Source: Rhizomucor pusillus
Taxonomy: Eukaryota; Mucoromycota; Mucoromycetes; Mucorales; Lichtheimiaceae
Length of the DNA stretch: 64,000 nt
Reading direction: 5' to 3'
NCBI GenBank assembly: GCA_900175165.2
Contig: FWWN02000656.1
Span: forward strand, 62,001-126,000
Notes under the pieces: model-generated
Database searches by the model: none
Told to the model about the DNA's origin: nothing
Seen by the model: the letters and a program-made list of their open reading frames with translations, nothing else
Program-made: the position numbers and the translations under genes
In this document: piece by piece, positions 24,075 through 36,203 of the stretch
How the letters are laid out: every line of letters starts with the position of its first letter
Numbering within the stretch: position 1 is the stretch's first letter

Positions 24075-26268
24075 AGAGTCTGTGTTTAGAGATATAAGAA
24101 TATTATTTAATGCGGATTTCGCTGAAAAGCTTTTCATTACGGGAAACAGGCCTAGCGATCCAAGTGCAGAGAGCGTAGCGATCGCTTAAAGCACTTGTAT
24201 AGAAGAATTGGCAAAGTTAAATTACAAAGACGGCAATACAATCATTTTTTTCAGGAGCAAGTAAGATGCACAGGAAAGAAATAAAGTAAGAAGGAAGGAT
24301 ATTGAAGAAACAAAGACTTTGATGAACTGTTTGTATTAAACTGAAGAATCATACTGCATATTACTTAATGCAAAAAGCAATCCCGGAATTCAACGGGGGA
24401 CCTCGGCCGCATCTAAGTTTTAGTAATGAATACTCTTGCCATACATCGGTGCATATGGAAAGGAGCAAAGCAGGATTTACACCCAAAGGCCGCCTGTGTG
24501 GAAGCTACTCCAGTTAGCGTAAAGTGATGCTGCTGGGCTAAAAAGCCCAAGTGGTTAGAACTGAGTATTCGATATTGGGCGTTGGATCTTGAAGCAACTC
24601 ACCGTGGATAATAAGCAAGGGTAATGTTAAAGCAAAACTGTAATAAGCAAATGCACCAGGATCAGGACAGATGCTACTTCTGGGACAGCTGAATGAAGTC
24701 CTCTGGGTGCCGGTAATCCCAGTAAGTAAGTATAACAAGCTTACCGGGGTGCAACGAGAAACGAAACAGAGCGAAAGTACAGCGTGATTATATGCTCTCA
24801 CGTAATATAGTTTCTGTGGTGTACAGTGCTCATTATATCTGAAGACCGTCTGCAAAGTTTCTATCACACGCTGGCATGGAGCTTATCGGTATAAAGCCAT
24901 ACTGCAAGCCTGATCAGAGCCTTCTCTATAGAAATACTCTCAGCACGCTTATGCATTCAAATTAACAGCGTCGAATTATTTAGTTCTACAAGGAGGCTTT
25001 TGATAACAGTGCGCATAGAAGATACTTCAGACGGGTAGTATACAGTGACAACCTTTAAATATTCATATTTATCCTACCAGTCAAGAGAAAGAATGTTATA
25101 ATGCCTATCATGCATTGATGGTGTTGTACGTTGACCAAAGATACAGCAACAGAAGTTGAAAGAGAGAGGAAATGAAATAACTGTGAGACTCTTGTCAGGT
25201 TCTTCATCAGGTCACCACGCCTGTATATTTCCTTCAGATCGGAGATGATGTTATAGGTCTGTTTTATTTTGCTCTTTGTCTTTTACAACCTCAGATACCA
25301 CATAATAGAAGCAAGCAGCACAAATGAAAAAGGAAATGAAAGCCGCTCGAGCCTCTTTCCAGCCGCATTGAGAACATTTATGAGCAGCAGTAGGTCAAAG
25401 TTTACTATTGATGTATGCTATCGTTGCGCTGAAGTTAATCTTTGCCAGTGGCGGGAACAACGAGATAGATCCGTCAAAAATACAACATGAACCTCCTTGA
25501 GATAATTGTTAAAAGGGACAAGTCAGTCTTGTGAGATAGGGTATACCTTTGTAATGATCGATTTCTACAACACTTATCTTATTATATTCTATTGTAACTT
25601 TTAGATGACGAAGTCAATGGACCAGTTACACTTCTTGAAATACTTTAAAATATATAAATGACTCTATATACTGATACGACTGCCCAAGATAATTTTTTTA
25701 TGTCAAAAACAGAACCAGCGCTTGGTACCGAGCCAGACAGATGGGAAAGATGAAACTGCCAGCGACTGCAAGACTCTTTACTGTGTCGACTCTACCGAAA
25801 TCACAATGCATATGTATGCGAATGTCTGTACCAATTACTTGTGCACAATAGCTATTTCCCCTTCCGCGTGAGCTGCATCAGGTATATCTCTTTTGCGAAT
25901 CCAAACAATTTGCTCTTGACTTTCTTCTTGATGTGTCTGTCCACAGAATAAGATTGAATCCTGACAAAGTTATACATGATAAATCGTCTCGTTTGAGACG
26001 TTGGTCCTCTCGTATCTTTGAAGCATTTTTCCATCAACTATTCCAAGACGACGGAAGGGATCTCATCAACGTGTTCTAGAATGTCTTTCACTCAGGATCT
26101 GCGGGCAACCACTCTTTCTAGGCTTCTCCAAGAACCTGTCAGGATCTTGCATATATACCGTTTGGAAATATTTCGAGGATGGTGGGAAACAGACATTCTG
26201 CGTAAATATATTTCATTGTCACACATAGAGATTATGCAGCATTGATGTGTAAGCTCGTCGGACAAGAA

Positions 26269-26275
26269 TGACTCA
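26269..26275. promoter_or_regulatory. Gcn4/CPC1-type site upstream of CPA1
   Basis: TGACTCA is a perfect copy of the bZIP consensus recognised by Gcn4/CPC1, the general amino-acid control factors. It lies about 160 bases upstream of the leader uORF and 330 bases upstream of the CPA1 ATG, a normal promoter distance. Function is inferred from the motif and the target gene. Confidence 0.55.
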
Positions 26276-26432
26276 CGCAGTGTCACTTGGCGCATTTCAA
26301 AAAGGGGAAGTCGGCCGCACGTTGCTCCTTTCTTTCGTTTATAATACTTCTTTTTACTGAAAGCGCAACAGCAACAACTATTTACTCTTGTTGTTCCTGC
26401 TATCGACAAGAAACCGTAGTCGTACTTGCTTT

Positions 26433-26601
26433 ATGTACATCCACGCTTTTGAAAAGTGCTCCGCCGATTACATCTGTGACCAAAGTAAGTCGTCATAAAC
26501 TGATAAAACATATACTGAAAGAACTTAAACTGAAGCCTGGTGGAAAATGCTAATCTTTCTCCACTTTTATGACAGTCTGGAAATCCTCGGGAAGTTTCTA
26601 A
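26433..26601 (+). CDS. arginine attenuator peptide uORF (spliced)
   Basis: Two short exons, 26433-26484 and 26576-26601, join across a consensus intron (gtaagt...tttatgacag, 91 bases, phase 1). They give a 25-codon peptide that ends DYICDQIWKSSGSF. Yeast CPA1 and Neurospora arg-2 carry uORFs of 25 and 24 codons with the core DY(I/L)SDH(I/L)W. Asp, Tyr, the second Asp, Trp and the following Lys-x-Ser coincide here. That peptide stalls ribosomes at its own stop when arginine is high and lowers CPA1 translation and mRNA level. Without splicing the frame ends at 26498 as DYICDQSKSS and lacks the essential Trp, so splicing decides whether the sensor exists. The stop is three bases before the CPA1 ATG. 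Confidence 0.85.
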
Positions 26602-26604
26602 ATA

Positions 26605-27872
26605 ATGAGCGTGATAACGAATGCTATACGTCAGACATCCTTGAAAGCGTCAATCAGGCTGAAAACTGGTCAAATTTTCCAAGGCATCTCGTTCGGCGCG
26701 CATACGAACTGCTTTGGCGAAGCCGTTTTCACAACATCGCTTGTCGGCTATCCAGAATCCATGACCGATCCCTCGTACAAGGGGCAAATACTTGTATTTA
26801 CGCAGCCTCTTATTGGTAACTTATACCTAAACTTTCCATCCATCGAAGCGATGCTAAGACTAAGGAATATATATCGGTAGGAAACTACGGCGTGCCATCA
26901 CAGGCCAAAGATGAGTTTGGACTCTTAAAATATTTTGAATCAGACAGGATTCAAGTCTCGGGAATCGTTGTCAATGATTACGCTGCGCAATACTCTCATT
27001 GGACAGCTGTAGAGTCTCTCGGTGACTGGTGCAAGCGCCACAGCGTGCCGGCGATCTCAGGAGTCGATACGCGCGCCATCGTGCAGCTGCTTCGAGACCA
27101 GGGATCAACGCTTGCCCAACTCGTTGCAGATGACGACGCCGCAACTTTGCCCAACGGCGGCAATGGTGTGATTTTCCCTGATATAAATGCCAAAAGCTTG
27201 GTTGCCGAGGTCTCGACCAAAGAACCCATTTATTACCGAGGCACAAGGAAACACAATGGTGATAATCCAAAGATCATGCTCGTCGACTGTGGAGTCAAGC
27301 AGAATATAATTCGATGCCTTGTCAGCCGCGGGGCAGATGTGCTCGTTTTGCCGCATGATTATGACTTTAACCAGATAGCTGCACAGTACGACGGCTTGTT
27401 CATTTCCAATGGGCCAGGAAGTCCGGAGAAATGCACCGCTACCATCCAGCATCTTCGCAAGGCGATCGATACATTCAATAAACCGATATTCGGTATCTGC
27501 ATGGGCAACCTGCTGCTAGGAATGGCGGCCGGCATGAACGTCTACAAGTTGCCATTTGGCAACCGCGGCCACAATCAACCCGCCTTGCACGTCGAATCAG
27601 GAAAATGCATGATCACGTCTCAGAACCATGGATATGCTTTGGACGACCGGGTGATGCCTGCAGGCTGGAAGAAGCTCTTTGTAAATGCAAACGACCGCTC
27701 AAACGAAGGTATTCGCCACAAGACGCTTCCAATTTTTTCGGTCCAGTTCCATCCAGAGGCCAAAGGCGGACCCCAGGACACGAAATATCTTTTTGAAGAG
27801 TTCATAGATCTCGTCCGAAATGAAAAGGCAAAGCGATTACCACGACAGACCAACACAGCCGTTGCCATGTGA
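26605..27872 (+). CDS. CPA1: arginine-specific carbamoyl-phosphate synthase, small (glutaminase) subunit
   Basis: Exons 26605-26815 and 26881-27872 join as [12 protein letters not shown], giving 400 residues. The protein hydrolyses glutamine and passes ammonia to the large subunit to make carbamoyl phosphate for arginine synthesis. The N-terminal half has the CarA domain ([51 protein letters not shown]). The C-terminal half is a class I glutamine amidotransferase with [26 protein letters not shown], nucleophile Cys in GICMGN and the His-Glu pair in [13 protein letters not shown]. It is a separate gene, not fused to a synthetase, as in the fungal arginine pathway. A short N-terminus ([14 protein letters not shown]) may be a mitochondrial presequence. 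Control is suggested by the attenuator uORF and the Gcn4-type site. Confidence 0.95.
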
Positions 27873-27918
27873 TTAGGTTGATGTTACCGGCAATCATAAT
27901 CTCTTCATTATTTCCTTG

Positions 27919-30900
27919 CTAACGTAAAAACACACTATGAATCTTGTCAAATTCAGCAGCGCTCTTAATAACTATCCTACGTCGTCCCTTGGTTGCTGGC
28001 AGGGAACTTAATACAGGTATCTGAATCTTTGCCAGGGACTTTGATAATAGATTTGATCCCTGTTGTTTTGTAGAAGGAGTTGGCAAACGGTGGTGATCAT
28101 GTTGTAAAGTATCCATTTTAGTACGAAGCTGTTCGCTTCGTTGCTTGAGGGTATATAGCACGGATTGGTGTGATTGGTACTGGTAATCAGGCAATTTCTT
28201 CCTGCTCTGCCATTTGCCTCCTCTTCTGTCGCTGCTGAGTGCAACAACCCTCATCGATGCTCCTGCAACTCTCATGTCCTTTACAAGAGCTCTAGTCTCC
28301 ACTGCAACCGATCTAAGCAAATCCTTGGTTTCATCGTTCTGAGCTGTTGTATCTTGTGGTAGCTTCTCAATCTTGAGAGAGCGAGATAATTCGATACTCT
28401 TCAAGTGCGAATTCTCGGCTCGTAAGTAACGAATTGCTGCTTTGAGCGTTTCTACTTGTCCAGAAACCTGGACGTAGCTGCCTCCTTCCGCTGAAGTCTG
28501 CACTTCTGGGACAGATTCTTCTTCAGCCTTCTTGTTTGCTGACTGCCGTTTTTCTTCTAGCTGCACATCTGCCAGTTTCTTGAGTCTAGCGTTCTCCTTT
28601 TCAAGCGCATCGAATTCTGCCTGCAGATTCTCAATCGCTTCCGCGTACACGAGTTCTTGACTCTGTGATTTCTGTAACGACTCTTCCAGAATTGCTATAT
28701 GCTCAACTTGTTTCTTAGCTGTCACCATACGCTTCTCCAGCAATTCAACCTTAACATTAGCTTCTTGCAAAGCTTGGTCCTATCGGGATGAAATGAGACC
28801 TTATTGCTCTAATAATCAAAGATAATGAACCTTATACCTTCAACTTGACATCCTTGATCAGTTTCAGGATCTCTTCCGAATGTTGCTGCAACTTGCGCTC
28901 CATATCGTGGCTCACAACAACCTCAGCTTTCATATCAGAAGCTCGTTGGATCCAGGGTGCAATACCCGTGGTGACTATTGCATTGCATTGTGAGTTTACG
29001 ACTATTCTCAGACGTTCCATCTTTTTAACCTTACTTTTATCCATCTTATTGTCATTTTCAACACGAGTGACAGTGGTGTTCAATTCGTTTGTCAAGGATT
29101 TTAACGTCCTGAGACATCCTTCCCACATTGTACTCTCGGCAATTTCCAGAATTTCGTCGGCTTTGCTGTAAACAATCTGTTGGATAATGTTCAGGTTGAT
29201 CTCTTCTCTGCTTCCGCGCTTTGTATCGACGTAAGATGCGATCTGGCGGTAAACATCAAAGCAGAACTGACTGAGCTTGGAGCTGATAGCATACAACGTT
29301 CTGAATCGATGCAAATGTTCTGACTTGAGCATAAGGGCTTGCTCGGACAGATCCTCCAATTGTCGGATCAACTTCCTAAAGGTAGAAAAGTCTATCAGTA
29401 TCAAACCTATGTAGCCATAAAATGTTACTGCGTACTTTGCAATGAGCTTGCTGTTCTTTGCTTGACTAACAAGTCGGCCAAGCGGTTCGCTAAAGTCCAT
29501 ATCAAGCCGTTCTTGACCTTCAGAGATGGAAATACCCTCCTTCTTGACAGCGTTCTCGACAGTCTGCTTAATAAACGTCAGCTCCACTGTCATGCGGTCT
29601 GCGTTCAAATCGAGCGCTCTGGTCAATCCAAAGAATTGGTCTACAAGGATGCTCTCGCCATTCTGGACCAAATAAACATCTGCCAAATGCTCCAACTGAG
29701 CAATCATCCTATTTTTAAGAGAGATATTAGTTATTTGACAAAACGTTTTTCCTGCAAATTAGGCACTAATTACCTCTGCAGATCGACAATGCAATCATTT
29801 TCCTTAAGCTCATCGGTACGCAAGAGTTCAACGATACCATTCAATCTGGTTTGTGCAAGATAAATACATCACGGATAGCCAATATGGGTAGGCTTGTGCA
29901 AAATTTATACCTTCTTTCTGTACCAACTAGGTCGTGGAATACTTGTCCCATTTTTGTGAATATGTCAGGGCTGCAATGCATTATAAATGTAACAAAACGT
30001 TTGGCAAGGTCTCCCAACCATCCTGCTCTTTGACGCATCTAAATGGAAATTTTGGATAAGCTGACGTAAAATCAATGTACCTGAGCATTTTCGTTTACCT
30101 CGCACACTGCAACTAGGCTCTCCGATACTGTGTCCATGATTTTTTCACTAATCGGATGGTTCTGGTCCAAATGCTTGATAATGAGTTCGGATTTGAACAC
30201 CAAGCGTTTGAACAGCAAGAGACACGAGATTGGATCATTTTCGGTCTTGAAGAAGGAATCAGGGAGATAAGGCTACATAACAGCGATTTTCATGAGCATT
30301 CTCGAGTCAAACAGTTTCAAGTTCGGATAATTATACCTGGATATACGCAAGACGATCGTTCGCTTGAGCAGCTTCCAATTTTCTCAGCTCGAGATCGATG
30401 GCCTTGGCTTGCGCTTTCATAACGGTAGTCTGAAGTTGCATATTAAGGGACATCATAGCCTGAGATTGACTGCTGAGAGAATGCTTTTCAGAAAGTTGAT
30501 TTTGTTCCTTGTGTCGCAACTGTTCCAGATCGCTGTATCATATGTAATATAATGAGCAGGTGATAATTAAGTATTTCAATGGGGTTTAGTTATACCTCTG
30601 CAAATTCATAACCAGTTCTCTGAACTGGTGAATAGTCGCTTCATAGTCTGCATTTGTTTCTTCTGCTGATCGGATTCTTTCCAGCTGTTCTCTGAGTAGC
30701 ATATCACGATGATCTACAATGAAGTGACAATAAGCGATCCGTTCAATTGTGCTTGAGAGGTACTGGTTGCGACTTGCCAATTTCTGCTTGCAGTTGCTTT
30801 TCAGTTTCAATGTGATTCTCTTCCAACTCATCCGCAAGCTCTTTGAGTGCCTCCAAGTCTTCTATTGCGGCTTTCATCTCTTCCAGCTTTTCCTTCAGAG

Positions 30901-32994
30901 TCAAGTTTTGCTCGGTAAGTTGTTCAACAAGATCTTCAGCACCCAATGCATCATCCAATCGTTGTTTGAGATCGTCGATTTGTAACTCTGCATGTTCCAG
31001 CTTGTCCTTGACCTTTTCATATTGCACTAGAGATGTATTATAAGGTTCTAACTTGACATATTCAGACCTGCAAATTAATTTTACCTTTATATTCTTCGAG
31101 CTCATAGTTCTCCTTTTCAAGTGCCTTAATTTTTCGATTGAGCTCAGCTTCATGTTCTGTGGTAGCATCGCGCAGTCTACGTTCCAACGTAGATGATCAT
31201 TGGCATCAACGTCTCTTGAATGCATGAAATAAGAATTTACCGCATAAGAGCTTCTTTCAGGCGTTCATTGTGCCTTTCCAATTGTATAACTTCGAGTGGC
31301 GAGCGCTCATCACCCTCCTTTTCTGGTGCTCTGTTCAATATATCTAAAATGAAACCGGATTAGCGCATTGAATATATCCAGTGTTCCTTTCCTATATCCT
31401 TGCCTGCTTCTTTTCGGAGTACATCGAGATCCACGCTAATTTCCTCGATTTTGTCCTTCAGGACATTAACTTCCTGCTGCAAGTTTTCGGCGCGTTCTTC
31501 AGCGACCTCTTTATCCAAGGTCATCATTTCAAGCGACTCGAGAATATCCGTGTATTTCGATTCAAAAACTTCTCGTTCCGCGTTCGATTCCTTGAGTTCT
31601 CGCTTTGTTTCACGCAAATCCTTTTGCAACTCGGCAATCTTATCTAGCAGCAGAGCGAACAAAAGTTAAAGCATACTTTAATCACAGCCGCTATTGCTTT
31701 CTTACCTTGCAACTTGTTTCGTAGCGTTAAAAATTGCTCGGCTTCTTCTTTGACCTTTTCATGCTCTCGTTGCCGCTCACGATCTTCCTGCCTCTTCGTC
31801 TCCAATATCTTGAGTTTCAACCTCAATTCCTCGTAATCTTTCATAGGCACCATCTTGTATGATATCAGCAAAAAGATACAATTGTAGATATCCATTGTAT
31901 AACTAACCTGTTCGGATTTGCTAACAGGCATGTTGGGAGCCAAGGAACCATACACAGAGCTTGGTCGCGAGTCTTCAGGTTGTTGCGTTCCTGGAGATAC
32001 AGAGACTGGTTTTTGTTGCTCCTGTTCTTCTTCTTCCTCTTCTTTCTCCTCGCGCCCATTTATTATTTCTTCTTGTGTCTCACCCTTTGTCTTCTCTTCC
32101 TCTCTATCGTCGTCTTCCTGAAGTTCTCCTTGTTCTGTATGTTGCCCTAGTTCAACGACTTCCTCGTCACGGGAAGGTGATGTCTGAGGTTCGGATGTGC
32201 GTCCTACACGTGATGCTAGGATTCTACTGGCACGTTGCGATGCTGAACCTTGGGTGCCTGACCGTGGACGTTGCTGGCCTTGCGGCTTTGCCCTGGTTCT
32301 CGTGGTCATGGTAACACTGCTGGTCGGTGCCACATTGCCTCGAGCTGATGCAATCATGGTTCCAGGCCGCCGCAAACCCGTGGCTGTCGGTGGGGATTGC
32401 TGTTGAAGTCTAGCAACTCTCGATTTAGGCGAGGAAATACGAGAAGGAAGCAAAGTCGAAGATGGTGACGGGGTGCGTTGCTGGGCAGAACGAGCGGCCG
32501 CGAGTCCTGGGTCCTGTGGTGGCGCAAAACGATCGATACTGGAAGCAGAAACAGGCGAGGTCATGCCATCATCCTAGATAGCATGATACGAAACTCGGTA
32601 AAAATTGCGATTCTCCCCCTCATAACGATATATATGTTTCCAAGTAAAAAAAAAAAAAAGAAATACGGACCTCACTTGTGGTGCTGCTGGTAGACGGTGT
32701 CGACGGTAATAGCTTCACTTGACTAGGACGAACGAACACACCGTGATTCAAGCGACAATCAAAGTAACGTTTTCCTTGAACCACACCGCTGTTCTTGCCA
32801 GTAGGCTCATCGAGCTCGATACCTATCCATTTGCCTGTCTGGAAGCTTGTCGTTCCAGCGTAGCGGATGGTACCAATTTTGCCCTGGACCTGAACGCGTG
32901 CTCCAATCCTCAGATCGTGGTCATTAGCACCGACGATGTTGTTACGCTGCGAGTCTAGCACAGATGAACGTCTGTAACGCTCGGTTGCTGACAT
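27919..32994 (-). CDS. dynactin p150-Glued subunit
   Basis: This is the large dynactin subunit, which links dynein to microtubules and cargo (DCTN1; Nip100 in yeast, ro-3 in Neurospora). An N-terminal CAP-Gly domain is clear (IGARVQVQGKIGTIRYAG, FQTGKWIGIELDEP, GKRYFDC). After it comes a long basic Ser/Pro/Thr-rich linker (about 32560-31920) that probably also binds microtubules, then an acidic Glu-rich patch. Extended coiled coils follow (about 31860-30340). The middle region, 30150-28850, matches the p150-specific dynactin domain, and a further coiled coil runs to the end (KEANVKVELLEKRM-like at 28770). Around fifteen short introns split it, so exon ends are approximate. Its order of domains and size (about 1,250 residues) fit the family. 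Confidence 0.9.
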
Positions 32995-33117
32995 CAAGTA
33001 CTAGTCTGCACTGGCGCTCGTTTTTATATATTTAAGGGGTACAAAAAAGCAATTGCAAAAGAGTCGACTTCAAGATCGTGCTTTTTCTTCACTGAGAGAG
33101 ACGTTATTATTTCTGTG

Positions 33118-34330
33118 TTACTCTGCATTTGCAAGGACGTGATCAATAGCTTCAACAACCGAATCAAAAGCTCTGAACTTTTCATCCGCATTCTGCTCAT
33201 CGCCTGGTCGATATTTTCCAGTTTTCACTGTAGAAGCCATGCATTAGCTCTTGTTTGATCAATCTATTGCTTTGTACTTGCCTAAAAATCTATGGAGTCC
33301 TAGTTCCAGCGCACCGCCGCCGAGGTCATTGTTTGCATCGTCACCGATAATAGCGACATTTTCTGGAGAATCTTGCATTCCTCTGTAAAGTGCTGTCAGG
33401 GTCTATTTCTTCAAGCATGTTGTAGGATGCTATTCTCTCTTACAGCTGTTTCAAGGCCAATTCGAAGAAACTCTTTGATGGCTTGCCAACCACAGTAGCT
33501 GTCTTGCCGGTAGCATATTCCAGAGCTGCACCGGCCCACGTCAGCAACAAGGCAACTAAGTGACGGAGCTGTAACTACCTTCTACAAATCCGCCTGGGCC
33601 TAGTGATAGCTTCTCATCCTTATCTGCAAAGTACTTTGCCTTGTGGACAGCAATCAGTTTAGCAGAAGAGTTGTCCATCAAAAGACGGAACGCTGCGTTC
33701 ATCTGCAGCAGCAGACTTCCCATTAGCAAGACTCGTCGACAACATGACCACGGATAGAAAAACAAACCGTATCGTAACGAAATTTGGAAGGTGCGAGGCC
33801 CACCACAACCGCATTTGGATCATGCATGTCTAGACCCGCAAACTCGTCCAGCGCAGCATCCTCCATCAAAAGTAGGGGGCTACGTGGTGTCAAGAAACAC
33901 GATAATGTAGCTTGGAAAGGAGTCCAAATCCTTACCGCAGGTTTAGACTTTCCACTTGATCACGGCAAGCAGACAAGGATGTGAAGACCTAGTGGTGGTT
34001 AAATACGTCGAGACCTTGGCTAAAAAGATAAATCACGATTATTCATTACTTCATGCTCGTCAATATTGAATCCGATATCGTTTAGTTTCTCCACGAGCCG
34101 CCGCGAGGACGTTTTCGTCGTATTAGTGGCAAAGCTACGACGAGGATATCGAGTTGAGCTATGCGACAACTGGTCGTTGTTAACTTTTCCTCGCGTCAAA
34201 CTTACCGGAAAGGTATGTTGCTAGCCTTCAGTCTTTTGACGGCCTCAATCGCACCAGGGATTGCCTTTGAATCGATGTGAATGGTGCCGCTCAAGTCAAT
34301 GAGCAACGCTTTCACTTGACTGGTTGCCAT
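33118..34330 (-). CDS. HAD-superfamily phosphatase, HDHD2/LHPP-like
   Basis: This is a haloacid-dehalogenase subfamily IIA hydrolase closest in motif content to animal HDHD2 and LHPP. Motif I is [12 protein letters not shown] (nucleophile Asp), followed by [17 protein letters not shown] (motif II). The cap has [26 protein letters not shown] and AAFRLLMDN. The end has [12 protein letters not shown], motif [14 protein letters not shown] and [12 protein letters not shown]. Family members dephosphorylate phosphohistidine, phospholysine or small phosphates; the substrate cannot be read from sequence. Six or more short introns interrupt it. The ATG at 34330 matches the family start. The stop is at 33118. 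Confidence 0.88.
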
Positions 34331-34511
34331 CGTCTAGAGTGTGTCGCGCACAGCAGGGCTTTCTATCTAGGGAGGGGGGTCGGTGGTGTCTGGGTAGTGG
34401 AACAAGGTTCAATCGTGTGCACCGACCCGCAAACAAAAAACGTCATCTAGCACCAGGGCAACAAAAAAGCCATTTTATTTCATGCAACAAGGAAGACTAT
34501 AGTTATTGGAT

Positions 34512-35257
34512 TTACAACTCGCCGCTGTTGGTGATTTCAATCTTCTTGCTAGTGCGGCCAGTGGGAGAACCGAGCTTCTCAATAGCCTTGACAACGTCCA
34601 TACTACATCCTTTGTTAGAATCCAAGCCTAGATTATCATCCAAGATCTCCCTTACCCTTCGACGACGTGGCCGAAGACGACGTGCTTGCCATCCAACCAG
34701 CTGGTGGTGACGGTGGTGATGAAGAACTGGGAGCCATTGGTGTTGGGACCAGCGTTGGCCATGGACAAGATACCAGGGCCGGTGTGCTTGAGAGCGAAGT
34801 TCTCATCCTCGAACTTGTTGCCTATGTGTACCGAACATTAGCGTCGGATTTTGTCATGGATGTCAGATTGTTTATAACTCACCGTAGATGGACTTGCCAC
34901 CAGTACCGTTGAAATTGGTGAAGTCGCCACCCTGGAGCATGAACTCAGGGATGACACGGTGGAAGATGCTGCCCTTGTAGCCATAGCCGTTCTGGCCAGT
35001 GCAAAGCTGACGGAAGTTTTCAGCAGTCTTGGGGACAACGTCCTTTCTCAATTCCATAACGATACGCTTTTTATTGAGAGAAGACAAACGTCAGCCATGA
35101 GCAATGTACACGCGTTGCACCAACTTACGCCGAGAGGCTGACCGTCAGCAGAGACATCGAAGAAAACCTAGAAGTAATACAGTGTTGTTAGTCCATCCGT
35201 CTTTTGAGTTACATCTTTGAATAGCTCGGTCGCTGGCTTTACCTTGGGGTTAGACAT
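34512..35257 (-). CDS. cyclophilin A, peptidyl-prolyl isomerase
   Basis: This is a cytosolic cyclophilin of about 165 residues that catalyses cis-trans isomerisation of prolyl bonds and is the cyclosporin receptor in fungi. Exons encode [38 protein letters not shown], then the active-site stretch [16 protein letters not shown] with catalytic Arg. [31 protein letters not shown] and [11 protein letters not shown] follow, including the Trp that contacts cyclosporin. It ends [11 protein letters not shown]. Four introns lie near 35235-35170, 35125-35070, 34880-34825 and 34655-34600. No targeting peptide is present. The codon pattern is ordered and the gene looks fully functional. Confidence 0.95.
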
Positions 35258-36203
35258 GTTTAGAGCAAGCAAAAGAGTAACGAAAAAATTTCGCGAGGAA
35301 AGGCAAAGTAGGCTGCTTTTGATGTCGGAGTCAAATCTCTCGACTGACTTTTCCAAGCCCTGAGAACTGCCGATGGACGCGATGATTGCTAGGACGGCGC
35401 AAGGGTCAGTCAATCTATCGTTTCTGCTTTAATTTCGTATGTGCACTTTTCCCATCCTTTCTGAAAGATGTTGTATGTATATATTATCAAGTCTGAACTG
35501 TACTAAAGATCGTACCTCCGACAGTTACTACGAACGATGTCTCGGCAAATGATGCCGGGTTGTCTTGCCATGCTTGTTTGGAGCGCGGTAAAACTAAGCC
35601 GAATTTGGAGGCACCGTGCCCTCCGCAGCTTACCAACTTGATATCACCTGTGAAACAAGCAATCTGCAAAGCGACCCCGTTGTGAATATGCTGGCGTAGG
35701 CTTTGGGCAAGGAGATATGCTTAAATATTAGAGGTTATTTTTTTTCTTTTTTTTNNNNNNNNNNNNNNNNNNNNNNNNNNNNNNNNNNNNNNNNNNNNNN
35801 NNNNNNNNNNNNNNAGCAAACTCCTCTTTTCCGCGTGTTTTGGGGCCGCCGTCTTAGTTGCGGCAGGAAATCGTGTGGCTGTATGCAGATCATGAAATGC
35901 GGTGTGCAATAGCCGTTCCCACAACATGCAAATTGAGACAGTGTTGTTTTCTTTCTTGATTCTCCGTTTGAGCACCTCGTAAAAAATAATAATAATAAAT
36001 GATGCCTGTTGGCAAACAAGTTTTGCAATTTGGTTCTGCCATGGTGACACCAATGTATCGGAGGCTTTAGCGTGAGATTCCAGCACTTTCTTTTTGGATC
36101 TTCTCCCGCAGGGGGAATGCAGAAAATGCACTGATGGTGCATCGATCCATTGATTTTATTGATACTTTGTTTGATTGGAAGCATGAAATAGATATGGAAT
36201 TTG
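35258..36203. other. intergenic region with a short assembly gap
   Basis: Upstream of cyclophilin A there is no supported gene. A 60-base N-run (35755-35814) follows a T-rich stretch, which probably caused the gap. Frames crossing the gap (about 136-149 codons on minus) are artefacts of translating N. Confidence 0.5.

Larger units (their letters stand above)
21653..26268. other. 4.6-kb gene-poor, repeat-bearing island
   Basis: No gene can be supported. The region contains GC-rich hairpin clusters (22215-22260 and 22541-22632), GACCG-rich repeated motifs (22711-23480) and a diverged 106-109-base direct duplication (23616-23724 and 23969-24074). AT-rich sequence follows from 24.1 to 26.2 kb. 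Open frames such as 22044-22463 and 25852-26037 have no recognisable domain. Together with the Fanzor relic it looks like an old transposon graveyard. Confidence 0.5.

Noticed and set aside
24380..24420. gggggacc-containing stretch resembling a 5S rRNA end
   Set aside because: The rest of the 5S internal control region and the pairing arms are missing.
26547..26819. 90-codon plus frame starting MLIFLHFYDSLE in front of CPA1
   Set aside because: It runs out of frame through the true CPA1 start, and its part before 26575 is intronic in the spliced leader.
31918..32314. Ser/Leu-rich plus frames
   Set aside because: They are antisense shadows of the low-complexity dynactin linker.
35721..36184. 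Minus frames of 136-149 codons near the 60-base gap
   Set aside because: They cross N and low-complexity sequence and show no domain.
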